Source: Variovorax sp. PAMC26660
GTDB lineage: Bacteria > Pseudomonadota > Gammaproteobacteria > Burkholderiales > Burkholderiaceae_C
Reading direction: 5' to 3'
DNA: 64,000 nt
NCBI RefSeq assembly: GCF_014302995.1
Contig: NZ_CP060295.1
Location: 4,765,501 to 4,829,500 of the forward strand
Positions 17,177 to 26,167 of this stretch are shown piece after piece. The translations under genes were made by a program, and so were the position numbers. Under the pieces are notes generated by a model that was not told the DNA's origin, did not search any database, and saw only the letters and a program-made list of their open reading frames with translations. The first letter of the stretch is position 1; each line of letters starts with the position of its first letter.

Positions 17177-18052
17177 TCAGCCGTGCAATGTTTGCGCGTG
17201 ATGCGCGATGTGATCGGCGATGAAGCTCTGGATGAAGTAATAGCCGTGGTCGTAGCCCGCATGGCGGCGCAGCGTGAGCGGCTGGCCGGCGGCAAAGCAG
17301 GCGGCCTCGAACACTTCGGGGTGCAGTTGCTCGGCCAGGAATTTGTCGGTCAGCCCCTGGTCGATCAATATGCCTTGGGGGTAGGGCGAGACGGTCTGCG
17401 ACTGCATCAGCGCGCTGGCGTCGTGCGCCAGCCATTGGGCGCGGTCGTCACTGGGCGCACCCAGGTAGCCGCTGAATGCTTTCTGGCCCCACGGGCATTG
17501 TGTTGGCGCGCAGATCGGCGCAAAGGCCGACAGCGACTTGAAGCGCCCCGGGTGCCGCATGGCCAGCGTGAGCGCGCCGTGGCCGCCCATCGAGTGGCCG
17601 AAGATGCCCAGGCGTTGGCCGTCGATGGCGAAATGCTGCGCCACCAGTGGCAGCAGCTCGTGGACGATCCAGCTTTCCATGCGCCAGTGCGTGGACCAGG
17701 GTTCGGCGGTCGCGTCGAGGTAGAAGCCGGCGCCGATGCCGAAGTCCCAGTTGTCTTTCGCGCCCGGCAGGCTTTCGGGCTCCGCGCCTCGCGGGCTGGT
17801 GTCGGGCGCGATCAACGCTAGGCCCAGGCTTGCGGCCATGCGTTGTGCGCCGGCCTTGGTCGCGAAGGTTTCCTCGTTGCAGGTCAGGCCCGCAAGGTAG
17901 AGCAGGGCGGGCACGCGTTCGTGCGCGGCTTGCGGCGGCAGATAGACCGAGAAGCGCATCGGCAGCCCGATCTCGTGCGAGCGGTGCTCGTGAAAGCTCT
18001 GCACGCCGCCGAAGGCGTGGTGCTCGGAAAGTGTCTTGAGGGTGTCGGTCAT
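17177..18052 (-). CDS. fghA: S-formylglutathione hydrolase
   Basis: A 291-residue esterase-D-type hydrolase that cleaves S-formylglutathione to formate and glutathione, the second step of glutathione-dependent formaldehyde oxidation. Diagnostic features are the opening HHAFGGVQSFHEHRSHEIGLPMRFSVYLP, the nucleophile elbow FGHSMGGHGALTLAMRHPG, and the catalytic-His segment RHAGYDHGYYFIQSFIADHI. It overlaps the upstream hydrolase gene by 4 bp (ATGA) and sits in the same operon as the matching dehydrogenase. Confidence 0.96.
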   Translation of the reverse strand: MTDTLKTLSEHHAFGGVQSFHEHRSHEIGLPMRFSVYLPPQAAHERVPALLYLAGLTCNEETFATKAGAQRMAASLGLALIAPDTSPRGAEPESLPGAKDNWDFGIGAGFYLDATAEPWSTHWRMESWIVHELLPLVAQHFAIDGQRLGIFGHSMGGHGALTLAMRHPGRFKSLSAFAPICAPTQCPWGQKAFSGYLGAPSDDRAQWLAHDASALMQSQTVSPYPQGILIDQGLTDKFLAEQLHPEVFEAACFAAGQPLTLRRHAGYDHGYYFIQSFIADHIAHHAQTLHG

Positions 18053-18972
18053 CGGGATTCTTTGTTGTGCAGTGCGGGCACCAGTTCGAGCACGGCGTCG
18101 GCGAAGGTGCGCGGCGCTTCCTGCGGCATGTTGTGGCCCACGCCCGGCACGAGCCGGTGCGAGCGTGGTCCGCTGAAGCGGTGCGCGTGGGCCGAGGCCT
18201 CGGCGGGTGGGCGTACGCCGTCGTCGATGCCGTCGAAGGTGATGGTGGGCACGGTGATCGTGGGTTCGGCCGCAAGGCGACGCTCGATGTCCGCGTAGGC
18301 CGGGTCACCGGGCACGAGGCCGAAGCGATGGCGGTACGACTGGATCACCACGTCCACGAAATCAGGATGGTCGAAGGCGGCGGCGCTGCGCTCGAAGGTG
18401 GCGTCGTCGAACTTCCAGGTCGGCGACCACAGCTTCCACAGCAGCTTCGTGAACGCCCTGCGGTCCTCGGCGAGCCCGGCGCGGCCGCGTTCGCTGTGAA
18501 AGTAGTACTGGTACCAGAGGCTGTGCTCCTTGGCCGGCGCATCCGGTTCCATCGCCTTGGCGATGTTCTGGATGTTGTAGCTGTTGAAGGACACCAGCCC
18601 CGCGCAGCGCTCGGGCCACAGTGCCGCCACCACGCAGGCGGCGCGCCCGCCCCAGTCGTAGCCGGCCAGCACCGCGCGCGGAATGGCAAGCGCATCGAGC
18701 AGCGCGAGCAGGTCGGCGCCCAGCGCGGCCTGCTCGCCCGAACGCGGCGTGGCGTCGCTCAGGAAGCGCGTGGCGCCATAGCCGCGCAGGTACGGCACGA
18801 TCACGCGGCAGCCTTGCGCCGCGAGCATCGGCGCCACTTCGGCGTAGGTGTGGATGTCGTAAGGAAAGCCGTGCATCAGCAGCACGGGTGGGCCGTCGGC
18901 GGGCCCGGTCTCGAAGTACGCGACTTCGAGAACGCCCGCCTTGATCTTGCGCAAGGGTTCCATGCGGTTCAT
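18049..18972 (-). CDS. Alpha/beta-hydrolase, epoxide-hydrolase/haloalkane-dehalogenase-like
   Basis: 307 residues with HGFPYDIHTYAEVAPML, the nucleophile elbow AGYDWGG (Asp as nucleophile rather than Ser) and a late GVGHNMPQEAPRTF carrying the catalytic His. An Asp nucleophile in GxDWGG is the pattern of soluble epoxide hydrolases and related fluoroacetate/haloalkane dehalogenases. It lies between the two formaldehyde-oxidation genes and overlaps fghA by 4 bp, so it is part of that operon, but its role there is unclear. The ATG at 18972 is used; a frame opening further upstream runs through adhC antisense-like sequence and is not credible. Confidence 0.85.
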   Translation of the reverse strand: MNRMEPLRKIKAGVLEVAYFETGPADGPPVLLMHGFPYDIHTYAEVAPMLAAQGCRVIVPYLRGYGATRFLSDATPRSGEQAALGADLLALLDALAIPRAVLAGYDWGGRAACVVAALWPERCAGLVSFNSYNIQNIAKAMEPDAPAKEHSLWYQYYFHSERGRAGLAEDRRAFTKLLWKLWSPTWKFDDATFERSAAAFDHPDFVDVVIQSYRHRFGLVPGDPAYADIERRLAAEPTITVPTITFDGIDDGVRPPAEASAHAHRFSGPRSHRLVPGVGHNMPQEAPRTFADAVLELVPALHNKESR

Positions 18973-18992
18973 GGCGGGCGCCTCCTGAAGAG

Positions 18993-20099
<1,107 letters not shown>

Positions 20100-20148
20100 G
20101 GCGGGTTCGGGGAAAGAGAAAGAGGGAGGCGCGAAGGCCCAAGGATAC

Positions 20149-20799
20149 TCAGGCGGAGCCAGCAGGGAAGATACCCGACATGCCAATGAACCCGGGCAAA
20201 TGGCGGAAATTCCAGACCCAGTTTCGGAGGGCTGGAAATTCGTCCAGTGAAATGCCGCCTTCGCCGGCCAGCGCGACGTACGGAAAGCAGGCCAGGTCGG
20301 CAATCGTCGGCTCGGGTGCCGAGGCCAGCCAGCGCAGGCCCATGCTGGCCTGTTCGGCAAGGTGGTCGTCGAGCACGCGGAACACGGCGCGCGCGCCGGC
20401 GCGGCAGGCGTCGATGTCGAGGTGGTGGTAGCCGAGCGTGTCGTGCAGCCGCGCGGCCGAGGCGGTGCGGGTGATGTCGTCGGCGGTGGCAAGCCACATC
20501 GCGACCTGGCCGCGCAGCTTCGGGTCGTCGGGATGCCAGTGGCCCTGCGCGTCGTGGTGGCGGCTCGCCAAGTAGACGAGGATCGCCTGTGCATCGCGCA
20601 GCAGGAAGCCGTCGTCGTCGATCACCGGGAGCTGGCCCAGCGGGTTGATGTTCGCCAGGAAGGCGGCCGATTTGTGCTCGCGCCCAGGGTAGAAGTTGAC
20701 CGGCACGGTTTCATGGGCGACGCCGAGCCACGCCAGCATCTGCCGCACCTTGAAGCAGTTGCCCGAGAGCGGGTAGTCGTAGAGCTTCAGCATCGTCAT
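20149..20799 (-). CDS. Glutathione S-transferase-like protein, NdmE-like by context
   Basis: 216 residues with an N-terminal thioredoxin-fold GST domain ([22 protein letters not shown], then [28 protein letters not shown]) and an all-helical C-terminal domain with [21 protein letters not shown]. The start codon overlaps the catalytic-only oxygenase stop by 4 bp (ATGA), so it is translationally coupled to it. In Pseudomonas putida CBB5 a GST-like protein (NdmE) is a structural partner in a three-protein Rieske demethylase; length and position here are the same. Whether this protein is an enzyme or a scaffold is inference. Confidence 0.9.
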   Translation of the reverse strand: MTMLKLYDYPLSGNCFKVRQMLAWLGVAHETVPVNFYPGREHKSAAFLANINPLGQLPVIDDDGFLLRDAQAILVYLASRHHDAQGHWHPDDPKLRGQVAMWLATADDITRTASAARLHDTLGYHHLDIDACRAGARAVFRVLDDHLAEQASMGLRWLASAPEPTIADLACFPYVALAGEGGISLDEFPALRNWVWNFRHLPGFIGMSGIFPAGSA

Positions 20800-21638
20800 G
20801 CAGCAGCCCTCACGCCGAAGCGCATGCCGCGCTCGCGCAGCCAGCGGCGGTAGGTGACGGACGAGGTGTCGCCGCGTGTGGGCGTCTCGGCGCGGCCTTC
20901 GAGCGGCATGCGCTTGTAGGCGTGGTTCTCCAGGATCGGTTTGTCCTGCCCGAAGATCGTGTGCTGGAACGCGATGAGTTCGGCGTCGGTGGAATCGTCG
21001 TCGTAGCAGGCAAGGATCGTGTGGGCGATCACGTGCTCGTCGTCGATGGGCTGCAGGAAGAGGCCGATGGCATCGAGTTCGCCCGCGCGAAAGCTCGACT
21101 TGTAGAGCATGGCCGAGAAGGGCTGCATCACGCGGTACTTGTAGAGCACCTCGCTGCCCGAGTCGTGTGCGGCCGAGGCGCGCGGCTGCCAGAAGCGGCA
21201 GTCGGTGGCCCAGATTTCTCCCGTGGCTGGTTCGACCTGCACCTGGTACTGCGCCACCTCGGTGTGCGGCACCTTGCCGAGGTAGTCGGCGTGCACGAAC
21301 GGAAAGTGCGCCATGTCCAGGAAGTTCTCGATCACCCGCAGGCCCGACACCGCAACGCCGATGCCGCCGCAGTCGATGGTGCGGCGACCGGGTTCGCTGT
21401 ATTCGGGGAAGTCGAACAACGCACGCGCGGGCTGGCCGCTCGGGCAGACCCAGAGGTAGCCGTAGCGTGATTGCACCGCGAGCGGCTGATCGCCCAGGCG
21501 GCACTGGGGCGTGCCGTCGGCATCAATCCAGAGCTGCACCGTTTCGCCGAGCAGGCGGGTCGTGCGCGCTTCGGCCGTGGTGGGCCCGACGACCAGCCAG
21601 TCGTCGCGCATGTTGGGGTCGTCGGTGACGAAGGGCAT
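20796..21638 (-). CDS. Rieske-type oxygenase catalytic subunit lacking the Rieske cluster motif
   Basis: 280 residues. The mononuclear-iron site of phthalate/vanillate-type oxygenases is intact: N105, D108, H111 and H116 in ENFLDMAHFPFVH, with D232 in GQDKPILENH as third ligand. The Rieske motif (C-x-H ... C-x2-H) is absent: the N-terminal part goes straight from LWIDADGTPQC to RLGDQPLAVQSRYGYLWVCPSG, where the cluster-binding loops would be. Such a protein needs a [2Fe-2S] cluster from a partner, as reported for NdmC of P. putida CBB5 (also about 280 residues). The next gene upstream supplies a Rieske domain. O- or N-dealkylation is a guess supported by the neighbouring formaldehyde pathway. 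Confidence 0.88.
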   Translation of the reverse strand: MPFVTDDPNMRDDWLVVGPTTAEARTTRLLGETVQLWIDADGTPQCRLGDQPLAVQSRYGYLWVCPSGQPARALFDFPEYSEPGRRTIDCGGIGVAVSGLRVIENFLDMAHFPFVHADYLGKVPHTEVAQYQVQVEPATGEIWATDCRFWQPRASAAHDSGSEVLYKYRVMQPFSAMLYKSSFRAGELDAIGLFLQPIDDEHVIAHTILACYDDDSTDAELIAFQHTIFGQDKPILENHAYKRMPLEGRAETPTRGDTSSVTYRRWLRERGMRFGVRAAA

Positions 21639-21646
21639 GGCTTCTT

Positions 21647-22324
21647 TCAATCTTTGGGAAAGGCTTCGATCTCGCTGCGCAGGCGGCGGACGGCGACGTG
21701 CAGGACTGTCATGGCATGCCCGGCCGGATGTGCATCGCTCCAGAAATGAACAAAGGCGAGGGAGGGCTGGGCGTCGAGGACGAGGGCGGCGGTGTTCACC
21801 TCGTCGAGTTGGCCGCGCCATGCGCCCGACGCCGCATCGGCGACCAGGCCGTGCCGGGCCAGCATTTTGCGCACCGTGCTGGCGGGTGCTCGCACGGTCA
21901 GCGTGCGGCAGAAGTTCCAGCCGGCAGGGACGGCGTTGGCCAGTTCTGTGGGCGCGATGTGCGTCTCGGGCGACAGGTGAACCCACAGCATTCCTGCTGC
22001 CTCGGCCACGTTGAACGTCTTCGCGCAAACGTTGCGCGGCGCTTGCATGGCCGGGTGTGCCGGGATGCGCGTGCATTGCCCGCTGCCGGCCGCGTATTGC
22101 CAGCCGTGGTAGGCACAGGCCAGCCGGTTCTCGATCACCTGGCCGAGCGTGAAGCGCACGCTGCGGTGTGGGCAGCGGTTCTCCCATGCCTGCGCTGTGC
22201 CATCGGCAGCGCGCCAGAGGGCGAGTTCCTGGCCTTCGGCAAAGCCGGCGACGATGTTGGCGCCGGGGCGCAGGTCGGCCGCCCGTGCCACGGGATGCCA
22301 GGGGGTAGTGTTGTTTGTGTTCAT
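21647..22324 (-). CDS. Stand-alone Rieske [2Fe-2S] protein with unknown C-terminal extension
   Basis: 225 residues. Residues 1-110 are a Rieske domain of the ring-hydroxylating-oxygenase type with all four ligands: C51 and H53 (RCPHRSVRF), C70 and H73 (CAYHGW), spacing C-x-H-x16-C-x2-H. The remaining ~100 residues (from AGWNFCRTLTVRAP to the end EAFPKD) contain no mononuclear-iron ligands and no match I recognise. It is the promoter-proximal gene, 8 bp upstream of the cluster-less catalytic gene, so the pair looks like one oxygenase split into two polypeptides. Its ATG at 22324 gives MNTNNTTPWHPVA, the usual start of such domains. Confidence 0.88.
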   Translation of the reverse strand: MNTNNTTPWHPVARAADLRPGANIVAGFAEGQELALWRAADGTAQAWENRCPHRSVRFTLGQVIENRLACAYHGWQYAAGSGQCTRIPAHPAMQAPRNVCAKTFNVAEAAGMLWVHLSPETHIAPTELANAVPAGWNFCRTLTVRAPASTVRKMLARHGLVADAASGAWRGQLDEVNTAALVLDAQPSLAFVHFWSDAHPAGHAMTVLHVAVRRLRSEIEAFPKD

Positions 22325-22852
22325 GGTGCGTGGGCCGCAGGGGCGTGAGGCTCGGCGCCGGTGATGGCATAGCATTGACGCCACCCCGGCCATGCCGTCT
22401 ACCGTACCGCGTCTGCCGCACCGATGAAAGCCACATGAAGAGACGCAACTTTTCATTCCTGAAACGCTGGGCTGAAATGACACCCTGTTTTTCTGTTCGT
22501 CGCGTTGTGCTTGATTCTTGGCGCTGCTGTTCAGGGCGTCGCTCACGCCGACACGGTGCTCTTTTTCGCGAATGTCCCCCGCTTCGCTCCTCCTTTATTT
22601 CGCGAAAAAGAGCCCCGTATCGACGTGAGCGTTGGACAGAGCGGTTGTTGATCGCAGGATCAATAGCAGCGTGCCCATGTGCGAATGACGCCGGGTGCTC
22701 CCCGCAGCGAAATAAAGGAGGAGCGAAGCGGGGGACATTCGCGGAGGGGAGCACCCGGCGTCATTCGCACGCGCCCCGAACAACAGCGTTCGGGACACCG
22801 AGGCCAGTTCCACGTGTCGTGGATCAAGCGATCACCCCGTGGGGCAACTAGC
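22325..22852. other. Divergent intergenic region between Rieske operon and LysR gene
   Basis: A 528-bp non-coding stretch. Its first 195 bp (22325-22519) should hold the leftward promoter; it contains no clear palindrome apart from scattered T/A-rich words. The middle is composite repeat copy 2 (22520-22788), described separately. The last 64 bp precede the LysR start. The repeat therefore separates the two promoters instead of sitting at a gene end as the other three copies do. Confidence 0.6.
22520..22788 (-). repeat. Composite hairpin repeat, copy 2 (best-preserved)
   Basis: Same element as copy 1 in reverse orientation and the most regular copy. It starts GGCGCTGCTGTTCAGGGCG (22520-22538) and ends CGCCCCGAACAACAGCG (22772-22788), an inverted repeat of about 17-19 bp. 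Hairpin B occupies 22540-22631 (92 nt) and is paired through its inner GCTCTTTTTCGCGAA / TTTCGCGAAAAAGAGC region, hairpin A occupies 22679-22770 (92 nt), and the 47-nt spacer holds the TGATC-CTGC-GATCA mini-stem (read on the minus strand). Here the hairpin-A arms pair G-C at the position where copies 1 and 3 have an A/C mismatch. Confidence 0.92.
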
Positions 22853-23824
22853 ATGAGCCGCATCGATCTCGCATTGGTCGAGGCCTTCGTGCTGGTCGCG
22901 AAGGGCGGTAGTCTCACCAAGGCCGAAAGCCTCTCGGGCGTGTCGAAGGCCACCTTGAGCCGGCAACTCACGCGGCTGGAAAAGCTGCTGGGCGCGCAAC
23001 TGCTGATGCGTAGCCCGCGCCGCATCACGCTCACTGAAGCCGGCCGCGCCTTTTTCGCCCGCTGCGAAGGGCTGCTCAACGAAGTGACGGGCCGGCTCGA
23101 AGCGGCCAGCACCGAAATCCACGAGCTGACGACCGGCGTGTCGGGCAGCCTCTCGCTGCTGTCGGACACGCAGTTCAGCACTTCCTTCGTCTGCCACGTG
23201 GTCAAGCTGTTCCTGGAGTCGCATCCGAATGTGCGCTGCCAGCTCGACGTGGCGAACGGCTTTCACGCACCGCAGGTCGGCGATGTCGATTGCTATGTGT
23301 GTTCGGAGCCGCCCGATGCCCCCAACCTCGTGGCCAAGCTGCTGGGCAAGTTGAACTACGGGCTCTACGCGAGCCCGCAATACCTCGCGCGCCACGGGAC
23401 CCCACAGGCGCCGGATGAGCTGGTACGGCACCAGTCGATCGTGATGAAGGCTCCGTCGGGGTTGTCGCAGATGCTGCTGGTGTCGGGCGAATCGGGCAGC
23501 TTCGCTTTCCGCCCCGAGCCCGCCTTCGAGACCAACGACCACTGGGTCATGAAGACCTTCTGCATCGACGGCCTGGGCATTGCGCTGCTGCCGGCCTTCT
23601 TCGTGCGCCCCGAGGTGGAGCAGGGCGTGCTGGTGCCGGTGCTGCCGCAGTGGCAGCCCGAGCCGCGCCGCATCTACTGCGCCTACCAGCGGCAGCGCTA
23701 CATGGGCCAGAAACTGCGCGACTTCGTCGACCTGATGGCGCGTTGCGTGGTGGACATCGACTCGTACAACTACTACGTCGGATCATCGACAACGAAGCGC
23801 CGCAAGACCGGCGCGAGACCATAA
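22853..23824 (+). CDS. LysR-type transcriptional regulator
   Basis: 323 residues. The N-terminal helix-turn-helix is [41 protein letters not shown], followed by the LysR substrate-binding fold ([31 protein letters not shown]). It resembles the CrgA/AaeR-like branch in layout. It is transcribed away from the Rieske/GST/formaldehyde operon across a 528-bp spacer, the usual arrangement for a LysR regulator and its target, so it is the best candidate regulator of that operon. The 3' end of the protein is basic and low complexity ([12 protein letters not shown]). Confidence 0.92.
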   Translation: MSRIDLALVEAFVLVAKGGSLTKAESLSGVSKATLSRQLTRLEKLLGAQLLMRSPRRITLTEAGRAFFARCEGLLNEVTGRLEAASTEIHELTTGVSGSLSLLSDTQFSTSFVCHVVKLFLESHPNVRCQLDVANGFHAPQVGDVDCYVCSEPPDAPNLVAKLLGKLNYGLYASPQYLARHGTPQAPDELVRHQSIVMKAPSGLSQMLLVSGESGSFAFRPEPAFETNDHWVMKTFCIDGLGIALLPAFFVRPEVEQGVLVPVLPQWQPEPRRIYCAYQRQRYMGQKLRDFVDLMARCVVDIDSYNYYVGSSTTKRRKTGARP

Positions 23825-23864
23825 TTGGCGGCGTTTGCCAGTTGCCCTCAGGCCTTTACTCATC

Positions 23865-24305
23865 ATGAAGAAAATACTCGTCCTCAACGGCCCCAACCTC
23901 AACCTGCTCGGTACGCGAGAGCCCGAGCAATACGGTCGCGACACGCTGGCCGATGTCGAACGTCTGTGCAAGGACACGGGCGCCAAGCTCGGCGTCGAGA
24001 TCGAGTGCCGTCAGTCGAACCACGAAGGTGTGCTGATCGACTGGATCCAGGAAGCGGGCCGCGAGGTGGCTGCCGGCAACATGCTGGGCGTGGTCATGAA
24101 CCCCGGCGCCTACACCCACACGTCGATTGCGCTGCACGATGCGATCAAGGGCGCGAGCGTGCCGGTGATCGAGCTGCACATCTCGAACGTGCATGCGCGT
24201 GAAGAGTTTCGCCACCACTCCTACATCTCGCCCGCGGCGCGCGGGATCATCGTGGGGCTGGGGGTGAAGGGCTATACGCTGGCTATTGCTGCGCTTGTTC
24301 CTTAG
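23865..24305 (+). CDS. aroQ: 3-dehydroquinate dehydratase, type II
   Basis: A 146-residue type II dehydroquinase of the shikimate pathway (3-dehydroquinate to 3-dehydroshikimate). Family signatures are the start [23 protein letters not shown] with the catalytic Tyr, [16 protein letters not shown], and [32 protein letters not shown]. Normal length. It begins 40 bp after the LysR gene and could be co-transcribed with it, though no functional connection is apparent. Confidence 0.97.
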   Translation: MKKILVLNGPNLNLLGTREPEQYGRDTLADVERLCKDTGAKLGVEIECRQSNHEGVLIDWIQEAGREVAAGNMLGVVMNPGAYTHTSIALHDAIKGASVPVIELHISNVHAREEFRHHSYISPAARGIIVGLGVKGYTLAIAALVP

Positions 24306-24349
24306 GCCTACTTCAAGGTCTTGCGTGTTTCGTGTCGGGCGGTTCGGGG

Positions 24350-24617
24350 GCGCTTTTGTTCAGGGCGCGTGCGAATGACACCGGGTGCTCCCCTCCGCGA
24401 ATGTCCCCCGCTTCGCTCCTCCTTTATTTCGCTGCGGGGAGCACCCGGCGTCATTCGCACCTGGGCATGCTGCTGGAGTGCAGCCGATCAACGACCGCTC
24501 TGTCCAACGCTCACGTCGATACGGGGCTCTTTTTAGCTAAATAAAGGAGGAGCGAAGCGGGGGACATTCGCGAAAAAGAGCACCGTGTCGGCGTGAGCGG
24601 CGCCCTGAACAGCAGCA
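24350..24617 (+). repeat. Composite hairpin repeat, copy 3
   Basis: Same orientation as copy 1. Left end GCGCTTTTGTTCAGGGCGC (24350-24368), hairpin A 24369-24460 (92 nt), 47-nt spacer in which the mini-stem is eroded (GTGCAGCCGATCA), hairpin B 24508-24599 (92 nt), right end CGCCCTGAACAGCAGC (24601-24616). As in copy 1, one side of hairpin B reads AGCTAA where copy 2 has CGCGAA. It fills the gap between convergent aroQ and spoVR. Confidence 0.9.
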
Positions 24618-24628
24618 CCCCAAAAATT

Positions 24629-26167
24629 TCAGTAGGCCTGCTTCGGCGCCGCAGCCTTCCAACTACGACTGATGCGCCCAGCACTGTCGATGCTTTCAAG
24701 GTGCACGTCAAAGCCCCAGAGCCGAGCAACATGCTTCAGCACTTCTTCCGCACCGTCATGCAACGGCAGGTTGTTGCGCTGCGTATGCCGCAGTGTCAGC
24801 GAACGGTCGCCGCGCGTGGCGACATTCCACACCTGGATGTCGGGCTCGCGGCTGCTGATGTCGTACTGTCGTGACAGCGATTCGCGCAACGCCTGATAGC
24901 CGCTGTCGTCGTGGATGGCCGACACCTCGAGTTCGGACTCGCTCTGGTGATCGCGGATCGAGAACAGCCGAAAATCGCGCATCGTCTTCGGGCTCAGGAA
25001 CTGACCGATGAAACTCTCGTCCTTGAAGTTGCGCATCGCGTAGTCGAGCGTCTTGACCCAGTCGGTACCCGCAAAGTCGGGGAACCATCGGCGATCTTCG
25101 TCGGTCGGCTTCTCGCACACGCGCCGCAGGTCGGTCATCATCGCGAAGCCGAGTGCATAGGGATTGATGCCGCTGTAGGCGCGATGGCCTACCGGTGGCT
25201 GGAAGATCACACCGGTATGCGAGCTGAGCCATTCCATCATGAAGCCGTCGGCGAGCTGACCACGGTCGTACATGGTGTTGAGCAGCGTGTAGTGCCAGAA
25301 GGTGGCCCAGCCTTCGTTCATGACCTGCGTCTGGCGCTGCGGGTAGAAGTACTGTGCAATCTTGCGCACGATGCGCACCACCTCACGCTGCCAGGGTTCG
25401 AGCAGCGCGGCGTTCTTCTCGATGAAGTAGAGCAGGTTCTCCTGCGGCTCCGACGGAAAGCGCCGTGTGGCGTCGGAGTCGGCTGCCTGCTCGGCACGCC
25501 GCGGCAGCGTGCGCCAGAGATCGTTCACCTGCTGCTGCATGTGGCGCTCGCGGTCCGCGCGCTGCACGCTCTCCTGTGCCAGCGAACGCTTCTGTGGGCG
25601 GCGATAGCGGTCGACACCGTAGTTCATCAGCGCATGGCAGGAGTCGAGCAGTTCCTCGACTGAATCAACACCGTGCCGCTCTTCGCACTCGGCGATGTAG
25701 TGCCGCGCATAGACGAGGTAATCGATGATGGAGGACGCATCGGTCCACATGCGGAACAGGTAGTTGCCCTTGAAGAAACTGTTGTGGCCATAGGCCGCGT
25801 GCGCGATTACCAGGGCCTGCATGGCCATGGTGTTTTCTTCCATCAGGTAGGCGATGCAGGGATCGGAGTTGATGACGATCTCGTACGCCAACCCCATGTG
25901 GCCGCGCTTGTAGTTCTTCTCGGTCGCGATGAACTGTTTGCCGTACGACCAGTGGCGGTAGATCATCGGCATGCCCACGCTGGCGTAGGCGTCCATCATC
26001 TGCTCGGCCGTGATCACTTCGAGCTGGTTGGGATACACGTCGAGCCCGAAGCTCTTGGCTGTCTTGGCGATCTCGGTGTGATAGGTCTCGATCAGCTCGA
26101 AGGTCCAGTCGGAAGGACTGGGCAGGCGCTCCAGGACAGGGCCGGACGAAGGGCGGTCAGTGTTCAT
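24629..26167 (-). CDS. SpoVR family protein
   Basis: A 512-residue protein of the SpoVR/YcgB family, a widely conserved but biochemically undefined group originally named from a Bacillus sporulation gene. Typical stretches are PNQLEVITAEQMMDAYASVGMPMIYRHWSYGKQF, NEGWATFWHYTLLNTMYDRGQLADGFM and YFYPQRQTQVM. Its start overlaps the DUF444 gene stop by 4 bp. In non-sporulating proteobacteria the trio prkA-DUF444-spoVR (yeaG-yeaH-ycgB in E. coli) is linked to stationary phase and nitrogen starvation. Confidence 0.94.
   Translation of the reverse strand: MNTDRPSSGPVLERLPSPSDWTFELIETYHTEIAKTAKSFGLDVYPNQLEVITAEQMMDAYASVGMPMIYRHWSYGKQFIATEKNYKRGHMGLAYEIVINSDPCIAYLMEENTMAMQALVIAHAAYGHNSFFKGNYLFRMWTDASSIIDYLVYARHYIAECEERHGVDSVEELLDSCHALMNYGVDRYRRPQKRSLAQESVQRADRERHMQQQVNDLWRTLPRRAEQAADSDATRRFPSEPQENLLYFIEKNAALLEPWQREVVRIVRKIAQYFYPQRQTQVMNEGWATFWHYTLLNTMYDRGQLADGFMMEWLSSHTGVIFQPPVGHRAYSGINPYALGFAMMTDLRRVCEKPTDEDRRWFPDFAGTDWVKTLDYAMRNFKDESFIGQFLSPKTMRDFRLFSIRDHQSESELEVSAIHDDSGYQALRESLSRQYDISSREPDIQVWNVATRGDRSLTLRHTQRNNLPLHDGAEEVLKHVARLWGFDVHLESIDSAGRISRSWKAAAPKQAY

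Noticed and set aside
22436-22519. Short open frame beginning MKRRNFSFLKRW in the Rieske/LysR spacer
   Set aside because: It runs into the repeat, has no ribosome-binding site and no conserved motif.
22520-22788. Retron-type msr/msd non-coding RNA
   Set aside because: Inverted repeats fit loosely, but there is no reverse transcriptase gene anywhere in the window, and four copies are dispersed.
24321-24536. Short frames over repeat copies that share the peptide MTPGAPLRECPPLRSSFIS
   Set aside because: They recur only because the repeat is translated; each copy gives the same chance peptide in a different context without ribosome-binding site.
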